A stretch of DNA of 64,000 bases from an uncultured Oligoflexia bacterium (GCA_913058265.1 CAJXPQ010000003.1:62001-126000), one strand, 5' to 3'. Numbered from the stretch's first letter, positions 1-8,726 are shown. Translations and numbers: made by a program. The notes: generated from the letters alone by a model not told the origin.

Positions 1-222
1 CCCAAGCATTTACATGTTTTACATTTATTCATAAAGCCAAGTGAGCTTAAAGCAATGATGATGATTAATGATCTTACAACTCAAGAAATTGTTGGAATAG
101 GTCCACGGTTTAATCTTGGTTTTTTTAAGTCTATCTTTGCAAGAAAGGTTACTCCAGGCTTTGGCTTTAAAGTCGGTGGCCCTACTTTACTTGGATATAT
201 AGGTTACTCAAAGAAACTTTAG
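1..222 (+). CDS. C-terminal fragment of an unknown protein
   Basis: Frame 1 is open from the first base of the window to a TAG at 220-222, giving the last 73 residues of a protein whose start lies outside. The tail is glycine- and aromatic-rich (GFGFKVGGPTLLGYIGY) and has no motif I recognise. Its stop overlaps by four bases the stop of the convergent methyltransferase gene, so the two genes are packed tail to tail. Calling it a gene rests on the open frame and the neat abutment; the function is unknown. Confidence 0.55.
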   Translation, partial: PKHLHVLHLFIKPSELKAMMMINDLTTQEIVGIGPRFNLGFFKSIFARKVTPGFGFKVGGPTLLGYIGYSKKL

Positions 223-863
223 CCTTTTTGGTAATAGTGAATATTCCCTTTGAAGTCAGGCATTTTACTTGATTTTTTCTGGTGGTGAACAAAGCCAAAC
301 TTCTCCATTGCTCTTGTGAAGTTATTTGCGTTTCCACGCTTAGGATCTACGAGAATAATTTCACATTTCTCATTTGCATGGGACACTAAAAAACTTGATA
401 GAAGCTCTATTTGAGGAACTTCATAAAGAAGATCACTTCCTATGATTAAATCAAATCTACCAAGTTTTGACTCCTCAGTATTCCAATCTTCAAGAACAAA
501 GGGAATATCCTGTTGCTCATTAAGTTTCGTATTATCCTTTAGAAAAGTTCCAACTGTTGGGTGGTAGTCAGTCGCCGTAATATTTCCGCCTCTAGCATTT
601 AGAACATGGGAGGCAACAGCAATACCACAGCCAACTTCTAGGATCAATTTTTCTGCTATTTTTTGATTGACCATTTCATGGGCCAAGGCCATTCCTGAAT
701 CCCAAACAACACCAAAGATAGACCATTGAGCAGAAGATATTCCTAGCTTAAGTGCCACGTCATCAGCATCAGAGAATTGATTTTTATCTTTGAGAGATTT
801 AAGGTGAATATCAATATCACCAAATTCGTATGAATTATATTTGAATCTTAGGAGAGTGTGCAT
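219..863 (-). CDS. Class I SAM-dependent methyltransferase (METTL21/Methyltransf_16-like)
   Basis: The 214-residue protein has a Rossmann-type SAM site: motif I LEVGCGIAV near residue 78, an acidic strand end ATDYHP near 98, and FDLIIGSDLLYE near 138. The SDLLYE motif resembles the (D/E)xxY post-motif of the METTL21/Methyltransf_16 family, many of which methylate protein lysines. The substrate cannot be read from sequence. It has no signal peptide, so it is presumably cytosolic. It starts one base after the stop of the upstream exported-protein gene (TAGTATG), so the two are probably co-transcribed and coupled. Confidence 0.75.
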   Translation of the reverse strand: MHTLLRFKYNSYEFGDIDIHLKSLKDKNQFSDADDVALKLGISSAQWSIFGVVWDSGMALAHEMVNQKIAEKLILEVGCGIAVASHVLNARGGNITATDYHPTVGTFLKDNTKLNEQQDIPFVLEDWNTEESKLGRFDLIIGSDLLYEVPQIELLSSFLVSHANEKCEIILVDPKRGNANNFTRAMEKFGFVHHQKKSSKMPDFKGNIHYYQKG

Positions 864-864
864 A

Positions 865-1338
865 CTACCTACAGTCAGGAAAGATTAGGCCTCTTAGAAG
901 GTAACCTTCTGACTCCGTATAAGGGATAGATATTAGAATTCCATTATTATCAAACACATCTTGTATGGTATTTTTTGGGTATCCAAGTAAGTACGTGATC
1001 GGAGTTACTTGAATCCTTTCTTCTGGATAAACTGTAATTGTTTCCTTTAAATTTTCGATGCTATTAGCAATACAAATTCCATTATCCTCTCTATTCTTAT
1101 ATTTTAAAAGGGTTTTCGTTTGTACTTTTTTCCCTAACCATGTCTTTTCACTTATCACTATACAGTCTGCTTCTAATTGAAATTCTTCTGTTAGTGCTTG
1201 ATTTATCTCTTCAATTTTTTCTTCAATTTTACTACATTTAAAATCCATCGTATCCATATCTTCATGAGTTAAATGACCAGCAAAAGCTTGTAGTGATGCT
1301 AAGAATAGTAAGCTGCTAAGTAGTTTTAAGATATTCAT
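865..1338 (-). CDS. Exported cysteine-containing protein of unknown function
   Basis: This is a 157-residue protein with a typical signal peptide (hydrophobic residues 4-18, cleavage expected after AFA). The mature part has four cysteines, compatible with two disulfides in the periplasm or outside. I recognise no family. It is the first gene of a two-gene unit with the methyltransferase downstream. A similar-sized exported cysteine protein lies at 2248-2730 on the other strand, but I see no clear sequence match between the two. Confidence 0.6.
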   Translation of the reverse strand: MNILKLLSSLLFLASLQAFAGHLTHEDMDTMDFKCSKIEEKIEEINQALTEEFQLEADCIVISEKTWLGKKVQTKTLLKYKNREDNGICIANSIENLKETITVYPEERIQVTPITYLLGYPKNTIQDVFDNNGILISIPYTESEGYLLRGLIFPDCR

Positions 1339-1447
1339 GTCTTTCCTTTATTTTCTTTGTAAGAATAGTACATCATAAAGAAAATGTTCGTAGATAAATT
1401 GTAATTACTACTAGAGGTGTTATAAAAATAGACAGTTTTATACTTTT

Positions 1448-2122
1448 CTAATCTTTACAGTATTTATCTCGCCGCCTTTGAAGATCTGCTGCGACATCTG
1501 TGGCTGCAGTCTCTTTACTTGTAAATGATTTTAAGTACTCATCGACAGGTAAAACTTCAATATCAGCTTCGACCTTTTTGAACATTCTTGGGAGCTTATC
1601 GCCTGGGGCCAGGATATGATGCAAACCATGGCTATATACAAGTGCCATTTTTCTGCCTTTATATTTTTGCATGAGCTCATAGACTCCGGTCTTAACCTTC
1701 ATTGTATTTCCATTCTTATCAAGACCATTTTTTCTTTTCATCTGCCCTTCTGGCATAAAGATGCAAATATTATCCTGTTGAATTTGATCGAGAAACTTTT
1801 GCCAAGAATCATCCCTTTTGCGAGTTAAACTGATTGTATGAGGTGCAAGGTATTTAAATATAAACCCGGACACAGGCTTCTTCATGGTCTTTTCGGCAAC
1901 AGGAATCACTAGCTTGCTTGATAGTGCTTTCAGGAAATCGAAGGGTAGTGTAACTCCGTAAACAAACTCAAAGAGGCTAGTATGGTTTAGAACTAAGATT
2001 AATGAAACATCATTCCAATTATCCGGTTTCTGACCAATCCAGTTGAGTTTAGAGGGATATAAGGCATAGCCCGCTACTTTTAGTCCTGCCAAAAATGAGT
2101 ATCGTATTTTATTTAAAATCAT
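1448..2122 (-). CDS. PlsC-like 1-acyl-glycerol-phosphate acyltransferase family protein
   Basis: The 224-residue protein shows the acyltransferase motif I as NHTSLFE near residue 46 and motif III as FMPEGQ near residue 121. This is the layout of the PlsC/LPLAT superfamily, which transfers acyl groups to lysophospholipids at the inner membrane. The usual HX4D is HX4E here (His, Thr, Ser, Leu, Phe, Glu), a conservative change also found in some divergent members. The substrate is unknown. The gene stands alone with no strong Shine-Dalgarno (SD) sequence. Confidence 0.7.
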   Translation of the reverse strand: MILNKIRYSFLAGLKVAGYALYPSKLNWIGQKPDNWNDVSLILVLNHTSLFEFVYGVTLPFDFLKALSSKLVIPVAEKTMKKPVSGFIFKYLAPHTISLTRKRDDSWQKFLDQIQQDNICIFMPEGQMKRKNGLDKNGNTMKVKTGVYELMQKYKGRKMALVYSHGLHHILAPGDKLPRMFKKVEADIEVLPVDEYLKSFTSKETAATDVAADLQRRRDKYCKD

Positions 2123-2247
2123 AGGTTAATTCTAGCAGATTATACTTATTTTTGTGTTTATTCTTTAGACACTAAGTGTAGATTCTACAATGATACAGAG
2201 TATTTTCTGATTATGACTTACTATTAACTTTAACCAATGGAGAAATT

Positions 2248-2730
2248 GTGAAAAAAATACTAATTTCAAGTGCATTATTAGCAGTACTATCTAGTAGTAC
2301 TTTTGCAGAAACACCTAACTCATATGACCTACTCAAATGTTTCCAAAAAGCAGTTGATGAAGTGATAGTAGACATTAAAGAGTCTGGGGGCGAACTTCAT
2401 TGTGATGATATGACCAATAGAGAGTTTAATGTTTACTTTGATGAATTTACAGTTAAACGAGACGGTAAAGATCTTTCATACTCTAAAGAAGCAATGGCAC
2501 AAACACCTATTATCGCTTTCACTAGATGGACAGACACAATAACCCCAGCATGTTTCAGGAAGCCAGTTATTAACCGTGGGTTTATTGGCGATTTTATTGT
2601 TAGAAATGAATTTTATCAAGATAAAGAAATAGTAGCAGAAGCTGTCGGAATGGTTTTAGCGGACTCTGAATATGAGTCAAAATTAGATGTGAAACTCTCT
2701 GAGTTTAACTTAAGTTATTGTGAAAAATAA
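2248..2730 (+). CDS. Exported protein of unknown function
   Basis: This is a 160-residue protein with a clear signal peptide (MKKILISSALLAVLSSS, cleavage after TFA). Four cysteines lie in the mature part, the last next to the C-terminus (YCEK), so disulfide bonding is likely. A GGAGAAATT sequence precedes the start, giving a usable ribosome site. The family is not recognised. It converges with the AlkB-like gene, with only nine bases between the stops. Confidence 0.6.
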   Translation: MKKILISSALLAVLSSSTFAETPNSYDLLKCFQKAVDEVIVDIKESGGELHCDDMTNREFNVYFDEFTVKRDGKDLSYSKEAMAQTPIIAFTRWTDTITPACFRKPVINRGFIGDFIVRNEFYQDKEIVAEAVGMVLADSEYESKLDVKLSEFNLSYCEK

Positions 2731-2738
2731 TCTGAATT

Positions 2739-3338
2739 CTATACTATCTTTCTAAAGGTTAAGTTTATTCTCTCGCCAACTTTTTTTTCTGTTTTGGCGA
2801 GACGATGTTTCCAGTGTTTTTGAGTTTCCCCCTTCATTATTATAAGTGAACCAGATTTTGTTTCGATAGTCTTAGTCTCAAGCTCTTTTTTAGTCTTATG
2901 CTTTAACTGGAACCTTCTTGCTTCTCCAAATGAGAGAGAAGCGATGATAGGGTTGTCCCCAAGTTCCTTCTCGTCATCTGAGTGCCAGCCCATATAATCA
3001 GTTCCAGATCTATAATAATTCAGCAAAACACCATTAAAGGAAATACCACTTGCGATTTCAACCTTCTTTTTTAAGTCTAATAAAGTTAGGTTCCAGGGAA
3101 TGGGAGTTTTAGTCGCACCTGAATATGTGTAATTTATTTCTGGATCGGCATACCACGCAGTAAGTCTTGGTTCTGGAATGGTTTTACCAAAAATCTGAAT
3201 ATTAGACTGACCCCATTGAATATCATTAATTAGTTCTTCTAAGTAATCTTCTTCAATGAAGTTTTGAGAGTAGAGAACTTCTCCATCACAGGGGAGAAAG
3301 TTCGCTTCTAGGTGATTGTATAGTCCAGGAAATTCCAT
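2739..3338 (-). CDS. alkB: AlkB-family 2-oxoglutarate/Fe(II) dioxygenase
   Basis: The iron-binding H-x-D lies in YMGWHSDDE near residue 119, followed by SLSFGEARRF, the distal His region (QKHWKH near 176) and the 2-oxoglutarate arginines in RINLTFR. This spacing and the terminal NLTFRK match the ALKBH2/3-like branch that repairs N-alkylated bases by oxidative dealkylation. At 199 residues it is a usual bacterial length. The reading frame extends one codon upstream with GTG; the ATG at 3338 is the more likely start. DNA/RNA repair is inferred from the family. Confidence 0.88.
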   Translation of the reverse strand: MEFPGLYNHLEANFLPCDGEVLYSQNFIEEDYLEELINDIQWGQSNIQIFGKTIPEPRLTAWYADPEINYTYSGATKTPIPWNLTLLDLKKKVEIASGISFNGVLLNYYRSGTDYMGWHSDDEKELGDNPIIASLSFGEARRFQLKHKTKKELETKTIETKSGSLIIMKGETQKHWKHRLAKTEKKVGERINLTFRKIV

Positions 3339-3523
3339 CACTAAATATAGCCAAGATTTATTTTATTGTACACTTTAGTTATGGAAAATATATGTATAAA
3401 ATTAATCAAAAAACTGGTTGAAATGGATGGGACGTGTAATCTTTTTGATTTTCACCGTTCACTTCCAGACTCGAACACGAATTTAATTTTGCCTATCAAC
3501 TAAGCTCGTACTACAATGACAGT

Positions 3524-3874
3524 ATGAATATCTCAACTCTTTATTATTTAATGAATGAAAACCATAGTTTAGTGGAAGTGAAGCTAAATGATGCTGCCTG
3601 CGATGCCCCCAAAGACCAGTTATATAAGTGGCTATCTATTTCAACTGCAACAAGTGAAGTCAAACAGCTCAAGTTTGAAAGCATGGGAACAGAGCTTGTT
3701 AATGGAAACGAAATGAATATTAGAATATTTACTAATGCAGAACTTCGCTTCGATAAGTCTTTTGGAAAATTTGTCGTTGAAGGTGAAGGGCATATCTTAA
3801 TGAATTGTTCACAACAATCTCTTCCGGAAGAACTGAGCTTAATTATAGATAAATTTCTAGAAAGCCTTACCTAG
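3524..3874 (+). CDS. Hypothetical cytosolic protein
   Basis: A 116-residue protein without signal peptide or membrane segment. It looks like a small alpha/beta domain (alternating short strands such as VKQLKFESMG and NIRIFTNAELRF). I do not recognise the family. The last eight bases overlap the stop end of the convergent SOUL gene. The start at 3524 has no good SD sequence, so the exact N-terminus is uncertain. Confidence 0.5.
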   Translation: MNISTLYYLMNENHSLVEVKLNDAACDAPKDQLYKWLSISTATSEVKQLKFESMGTELVNGNEMNIRIFTNAELRFDKSFGKFVVEGEGHILMNCSQQSLPEELSLIIDKFLESLT

Positions 3875-4493
3875 CTCTAAGTACTATATGAACTTCATTT
3901 CTACGTAAAAACGGTATTGTCCATTGAGGATTATATCCAGCATATGTGTAGTTAGGGTTAACACTATAGTCTTTATACTCTGCTAACCATTCTCGAAGTT
4001 CTTGAGCTTTCTTCCTATTCTTCTTTCTTGAACTAAACCAACTGTATTCGTGACTTGCCACGATTCTAGAAGGAACGACTTCAAAGGCTATACGTTTATC
4101 AACCGGCTCAGGTAGTGTTTCGATCGTAAAGTTTGAAGGCATGGAGAATGACATCGTATATTCGTCTTCTTGCTGGTTCATCTCTACTGGTGATGTCATG
4201 GGAATACTTAAAGGTGTGGGGTTCATTTCAACAGGAGAGGTCATAGATATTTTATTATTACCTTTGTTCTTACCAAAAATATATCCCGCCAAAATACGAA
4301 AAGCTTTATTTGAGGAATCAGTAAAATCTCCCTTAACAGTGGTTTTCGCTACGACATATGAATCATATTTTCTTATTTCAAAGTCGCCGTCTTTTTTGAT
4401 GACTTCGTAATGAGGTTGCTCTTCATTTTGTATGCCTAAGAGGCTACAAGAAGAAACTAGGACTATACTTAAGAGTGTTGTTATCTTTATCAT
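3867..4493 (-). CDS. SOUL family heme-binding lipoprotein
   Basis: The 208-residue protein starts with a lipoprotein signal ending LVSSC, so it should be lipid-anchored after export. The body has SOUL/HBP hallmarks: HYEVIKKDGDFEIRKY, FRILAGYIFGKN, repeated ISMTSPVEM, a FTIETLPEPVD segment and a YAGYNPQWTIPF end. The family binds tetrapyrroles in eukaryotes; in bacteria the role is unsettled. A paralogue without lipobox lies at 26239-26862. The ISMTSPVEM/IPMTSPVEM stretch is an internal short duplication, common in this family. Confidence 0.85.
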   Translation of the reverse strand: MIKITTLLSIVLVSSCSLLGIQNEEQPHYEVIKKDGDFEIRKYDSYVVAKTTVKGDFTDSSNKAFRILAGYIFGKNKGNNKISMTSPVEMNPTPLSIPMTSPVEMNQQEDEYTMSFSMPSNFTIETLPEPVDKRIAFEVVPSRIVASHEYSWFSSRKKNRKKAQELREWLAEYKDYSVNPNYTYAGYNPQWTIPFLRRNEVHIVLRAR

Positions 4494-4583
4494 TTAGCTA
4501 TTATAGCTCACTTTGATGATTTATTGAGCACGTAGAACTCTTGTATAGCACCTAATCTCAGAGAAATGTAGTATATTGGTTTT

Positions 4584-4817
4584 ATGGAAGAACTGATAAC
4601 AGACAAAAGAAAAAAAATTGTCGCTATGATTATTAACAAGTTATCTCAAGAAGATCCGAATCTTTACTATATCGATTCTAGTGCTATTGCTAACCTAGTA
4701 GTTAGTAAAATCAAGAAAGAACAAGGCCTGCTAAGTAAAAGCGAATTAGAACTCGTAAAAGATTTGAATCATAGAGATATTGTTATTCTGATGAGTTACA
4801 ACTCAAACTGTTGCTGA
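4584..4817 (+). CDS. Small hypothetical protein
   Basis: A 77-residue, lysine-rich, probably helical protein (MEELITDKRKKIVAMIINKL at the start, NSNCC at the end). No recognised domain, signal peptide or strong SD. It abuts the stop of the convergent glutathione peroxidase gene by one base, which supports it being a real gene. The terminal Cys-Cys could be redox active, but nothing else supports that. Confidence 0.45.
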   Translation: MEELITDKRKKIVAMIINKLSQEDPNLYYIDSSAIANLVVSKIKKEQGLLSKSELELVKDLNHRDIVILMSYNSNCC

Positions 4818-5354
4818 TTACTTTAAAGCCTCTTTTATAGCTTTCTCTAGCGCCGAATTAAGTGGCTCAACTGATGAAGAAAAACGAGAAACAAACACTC
4901 CTTTACCGTCAAATAGAAACTTTTCAAAGTTCCAGCTTATCTCTTTTCCACCGGCAACAGTAATTATATGATTCATTAGGGGATGCTTTTTATCACCTTT
5001 GACTATAAGCTTAGCTGTAAGCTGAAAAGATACTCCATATTTTAATCTACAAAATTCAGCGACTTTCTCATTGGATTCTGGTGTCTGTCCACCAAAGTCG
5101 TTTGAAGGTATACCAATAATAGTCAGTCCTTTTTTAGAGTATTTCTTATAGAGATTCTCTAGGTCGTCTAACTGGCCAGTATAACCACATTTTGTTGCAA
5201 TATTAACAAGTAGAAGAGGTTTTCCTTTGAAACTATTGATGTCTATTGCTGGTCCCTTAGCTCCTTTTACACTAAATTCATAAAGACTTTTTTTATCCGC
5301 TGAAGCAGATAAAGATAAAAGTAATAGCAAAACAGTTAGTAAGTATTTATTCAT
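4818..5354 (-). CDS. Exported glutathione peroxidase (thioredoxin-fold)
   Basis: The 178-residue protein carries a signal peptide (cut after ASA) and then a complete GPx domain. The catalytic tetrad is visible: Cys56 in ATKCGYTG, Gln90 in NDFGGQ, and Trp141-Asn142 in SWNFEKF. It is a Cys, not Sec, enzyme that reduces hydroperoxides with glutathione or thioredoxin-like donors. Export implies a periplasmic role. It opens a 7-kb run rich in thiol-redox genes (YghU, DsbA/B, peroxiredoxin hybrid), suggesting a shared oxidative-stress theme though not a single operon. Confidence 0.9.
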   Translation of the reverse strand: MNKYLLTVLLLLLSLSASADKKSLYEFSVKGAKGPAIDINSFKGKPLLLVNIATKCGYTGQLDDLENLYKKYSKKGLTIIGIPSNDFGGQTPESNEKVAEFCRLKYGVSFQLTAKLIVKGDKKHPLMNHIITVAGGKEISWNFEKFLFDGKGVFVSRFSSSVEPLNSALEKAIKEALK

Positions 5355-5561
5355 CTGGTACCTTTTAGTGTCAAACTCATTAGAGACTTCTTATATAATT
5401 ATCTATCTATAAGTATATAACTTTACAATATTTTTTTGTTGGTATTTATTTGGAAAATCGCTCTGTCTAATCTATGTCTGGTAGGCATCGGATTTGCTAA
5501 ATTGAGTTTTTTTTAATTGAGTAATCTTTTTGCATATTATTCAACTCAACAAGGAGAGCTT

Positions 5562-6420
5562 ATGAAGTTTAATTTATTTACAATATTAACCAGTTTAAGT
5601 TTAACATTTTTCATGTATTCGTTCTCATCTACGGCCGATCAATCAGGAACAGCATATAACGGAGATCCAAGTAAAACAGATCGAGCTGCTCTTGCGAAAA
5701 ATACTGAAGGCACAGGTTTTGGACCTCAATCTCTAAGAGATTTAAATTCAAAAAAAGGTGTTAATGAAAGAAAATTTAACAAGGCACCTCATTCTAGAAA
5801 ATGAATCTTTGTAATATTCACTTTCATAAAAATGCAGAACATAAAGGTGGAGAATTTACAACTTACGCTGGTGATGGTAAAGGATTCTTAACTGGTTACA
5901 AATATGATGGAAAGCTAACGAGTGCAGAGTTAGCACCAGTTGCAATGAAAGTTTGTGATAGTAAAACAGGAGATTTTGTTCCAGGTGATACAATTGAACT
6001 TCACTACGTACATTCAACAGCAAAAGTTACTCCTGGTCCAACTTTAGGGGCATGTTTAAGTAAAGATGTAATGAATCCACAATTAAAAGTTGAAGCTCAA
6101 GTATATGTTCTAGTGAATGATGCTAAAGCCTTAGACTTTAATGAAGTTTCAGCTCACGGAGTAAAGAATGGTTACCCCAAGCTTTAAATATTCCAAGAAA
6201 CACTGGAAAGCCAATTAAATACGCTGGTTCGACTACTGGTCCTTCATACAATCAAGCAGGTTCACCATTACAAGTTTCATAGAGTGTTAGACCTAAGGTG
6301 GCCAAGGTTAATATCGAGACTGTGGCAAAATGGTGTAAAGGAAATACTTTTAATGAGGACCATGCACACGGTGTAAGGAATCTTGTTATAAATGAAGATT
6401 TATTATCAAAGATTAAATAG
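5562..6420 (+). pseudogene. Delta-class carbonic anhydrase, broken by two frameshifts and a nonsense codon
   Basis: An AAGGAG site precedes ATG 5562 and a signal peptide. The first frame runs to 5804, the second from about 5798 to 6187, and the third to TAG 6418-6420. Restoring one A in the A-run at 5798-5801 and one C in the C-run near 6178 joins all three frames into 287 codons. The product then reads like a delta-class carbonic anhydrase (GTGFGPQSLRD, MNLCNIHFHKNAEH, TIELHYVHS, YAGSTTGP, EDHAHGVRNL). A third lesion is an in-frame TAG at 6280-6282, where the family has Trp (S-W-S). Several cysteines I expect in the family are also replaced. The zinc-site histidine stretch is intact. I read it as a decaying gene for CO2/bicarbonate interconversion in the periplasm. 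Confidence 0.82.
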
Positions 6421-6742
6421 TTCTAATTAATTCGGCCCAGGGAATAACAACTGCTTTACAGCGTTGTCCTGGGTTGGATATCATACTTTTTTGGAAACTC
6501 ACCTGTGCGGTAAAAGGAGGGGTAAAGACCCCTCTCCAGAATTCTCACTCAACTCTACTTGAAATTCAATATGATTTACTCCTTGGGAACTGGTAGTTCT
6601 TTTACTTCGCAAATTAAAGAATTAGTGTAATTGTAAGACCTTAAGTCTTAAGATTATTTTTCACATTTATCTAAGTTCTTAATGTTTCTATTCTCTTAAA
6701 AATATGTAAAAATTGAAACAGATTTAATATGAGGAGTTTTAA
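6421..6742. other. Gene-free interval with one imperfect hairpin
   Basis: No convincing ORF lies here. At 6436-6473 CCCAGG...AACAAC pairs with GTTGTCCTGGG, with a small bulge and a loop of about ten bases. No T-run follows directly, so it is a weak terminator at best for the decayed carbonic anhydrase gene. The last part is very AT-rich and likely holds the promoter of the GST gene, whose SD (GAGGAG) is at about 6730. Confidence 0.5.
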
Positions 6743-7597
6743 ATGAGTGATAATTATACCCCACCGAAAGTTTGGACATATAATTCAGAGAATGGTGGAG
6801 AGTTTGCTAGTATTAACAGACCAACCGCAGGGGCCAGAGAGGAAAGAACTTTACCCCAAGGTGAGCATGATCTACAACTTTACTCGTTAGGAACGCCTAA
6901 TGGAGTCAAAATAACGATTTTACTTGAAGAACTATTGGAACTTGGTGTCAAAGAAGCAGAATATGATGCTTACTTAATTAACATCGGAGAGGGTGATCAG
7001 TTTAGTTCAGGTTTTGTTGATATTAATCCCAATTCCAAAATACCTGCTCTTCTAGATAAAAATGCAGGTCATCCGATTTCAGTCTTTGAATCTGGTTCAA
7101 TACTTATCTATTTAGCGGAAAAATTCGATAAGTTTATACCAAAAGATCCAGCTGGAAGAGCTTGTGTGATGAACTGGTTATTTTGGCAAGTAGGAAGTGG
7201 TCCCTATGTTGGTGGCGGCTTTGGACATTTTTACGCTTATGCTCCAGAAAAATTTGAATATCCTATTGACCGCTTTGCGATGGAGACAAAAAGACAATTA
7301 GATGTTCTGGATAAAGCACTCGCTAAGACAAAGTATATTGCTGGTGATGAATATTCAATCGCAGATATGGCGATCTTTCCTTGGTATGGCGCCTTAGTTA
7401 AGGGAAAGCTTTATGCGGCGGCCGAGTTTTTATCTGTTCATGAATATAAAAATATTAATAGATGGGTAGATGAGCTTATAAAGAGACCTGCACTCCTTCG
7501 CGGCCGACTAGTTAATCGTAGTTGGGGAGAAGAAAATCAGCAAATGAAAGAAAGACATAGCGCTTCCGACTTTGATGGTATGGACTTGAGCTTTTAA
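6743..7597 (+). CDS. yghU: Glutathione S-transferase, YghU type (disulfide-bond reductase)
   Basis: The 284-residue protein begins with the YghU-type leader (YTPPKVWTYN...NGGEFASINRPTAG) followed by a thioredoxin-fold domain. That domain carries YSLGTPNGVKITILLEE, the glutathione-site PNSKIPAL and ESGSILIYLAEKF, and a helical GST C-terminal domain follows. YghU/YfcG enzymes use glutathione without a catalytic Cys and show disulfide-bond reductase activity. The length matches the E. coli protein. It is followed after one base by the DsbB gene, so a redox operon YghU-DsbB-DsbA is likely. Confidence 0.92.
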   Translation: MSDNYTPPKVWTYNSENGGEFASINRPTAGAREERTLPQGEHDLQLYSLGTPNGVKITILLEELLELGVKEAEYDAYLINIGEGDQFSSGFVDINPNSKIPALLDKNAGHPISVFESGSILIYLAEKFDKFIPKDPAGRACVMNWLFWQVGSGPYVGGGFGHFYAYAPEKFEYPIDRFAMETKRQLDVLDKALAKTKYIAGDEYSIADMAIFPWYGALVKGKLYAAAEFLSVHEYKNINRWVDELIKRPALLRGRLVNRSWGEENQQMKERHSASDFDGMDLSF

Positions 7598-7598
7598 T

Positions 7599-8024
7599 AT
7601 GAAAGAATCAAAAAGCCTTTTGTTTTTTTATATTGCTTGGCTCGTGGCAGCGATTGCGACTTTGGGAAGTATGTTTTTTAGTGAAGTCATGAAGTACACT
7701 CCATGTTCTATGTGTTGGTATCAAAGAATAGCTATGTATCCACTTGTGATGATACTACTCATTGGTGCTTGGAAAAGTATTAAAGAAACAACTTTATTTG
7801 CTACTCCGTTTGTATTGATTGGATGGCTTATCGCTCTTTATCATAATCTACTACATTACAAAATTATCCCAGAGAGTGCGGCGCCATGTGTTCAAGGAGT
7901 TCCTTGTTCAACTATTTATATTAATTGGTTTGGATTTATAACAATACCAATTTTATCATTAACAGCATTTACAATAATTGGTGTTTTATTAATACTAGAA
8001 AAAAGGAATAGAAATCATGCTTAA
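7599..8024 (+). CDS. DsbB/BdbC-family disulfide bond formation protein
   Basis: A 141-residue protein with four hydrophobic segments. The first periplasmic cysteine pair is Cys36-x-x-Cys39 (TPCSMCWYQR) and the second is Cys97 and Cys103 (AAPCVQGVPC). This is the four-helix quinone-linked oxidase that re-oxidises DsbA-type partners. The short form resembles BdbC. It overlaps the DsbA-like gene by eight bases, a strong sign the two work as a pair. It starts one base after the GST stop. Confidence 0.92.
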   Translation: MKESKSLLFFYIAWLVAAIATLGSMFFSEVMKYTPCSMCWYQRIAMYPLVMILLIGAWKSIKETTLFATPFVLIGWLIALYHNLLHYKIIPESAAPCVQGVPCSTIYINWFGFITIPILSLTAFTIIGVLLILEKRNRNHA

Positions 8025-8670
8025 TAAGAAAAATATATTTTTTGGAAGCTCAGTCTTTTTAGTTGCACTTTTTATCATTGCCACGTGGGCGTATAAGGAT
8101 GCAAAGAATGAAGCTCTTAGCTTTATGGCCAAAGATAATAAAGAGTTATTTATGCCTGATTATTCCCCACGCTATGGAAATGCTGATGCAAAAGTTTTTT
8201 TAATTGAATTTCTTGATCCTGAATGTGAGAGTTGTAGAAGATTCTATCCACAAGTAAAAGATATCCTTAAAAAGTATGAAGGGAAGGTTCAGTTAGTTGT
8301 GAGATATGCACCTTTTCATAAAAACTCTAAGATTGCTATTAGAGCAATCGAAGCTGCAAGAATGCAAGGATTGTATTGGGAGTCTTTAGAGACTCTTTTT
8401 AAAAATCAACCTTATTGGGGAAATCATCATAATCCTAAGCCAGAACTGATATTTGATTATCTGTTACAGCTAGGACTTGATATGGATAAACTTAGATCCG
8501 ATATGAAGTCTCCTGAAATTACGAAGATGATTGAGCAGGACGTTGCAGATTTGAAGACACTTGAAGTTAGAGGAACGCCTACCTTCTTTATAAATGGAAA
8601 ACCATTAAGTAGCTTCAGTGTGAATACTATCGACTCGATGATTAAGAGTGAGATTGAGACTCTGTATTAG
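8017..8670 (+). CDS. DsbA/BdbD-family thiol oxidoreductase, membrane-anchored
   Basis: A 217-residue protein with an N-terminal hydrophobic anchor (residues 6-24). A thioredoxin-fold domain follows, with active site Cys70-Glu-Ser-Cys73 after FLDPE. A cis-proline motif (VRGTPTFFING near residue 186) and the helical DsbA insert lie between. It should oxidise cysteines of exported proteins and be recharged by the overlapping upstream DsbB-like gene. The many exported cysteine-containing proteins in this window are plausible clients. Confidence 0.92.
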   Translation: MLNKKNIFFGSSVFLVALFIIATWAYKDAKNEALSFMAKDNKELFMPDYSPRYGNADAKVFLIEFLDPECESCRRFYPQVKDILKKYEGKVQLVVRYAPFHKNSKIAIRAIEAARMQGLYWESLETLFKNQPYWGNHHNPKPELIFDYLLQLGLDMDKLRSDMKSPEITKMIEQDVADLKTLEVRGTPTFFINGKPLSSFSVNTIDSMIKSEIETLY

Positions 8671-8726
8671 TTTAAAAGAGCTTGAATTCACTAAAGAATC
8701 CTTGATAAAGTCTCGATAAGTTCTGT

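Noticed and set aside
5801-6187. A separate small gene starting at ATG 5801
   Set aside because: The ATG is an internal Met in the delta carbonic anhydrase sequence, with no SD, and the upstream frame holds the matching N-terminus.
6436-6473. The hairpin as a firm terminator or riboswitch
   Set aside because: No T-run follows, and the sequence matches no riboswitch core I recognise.
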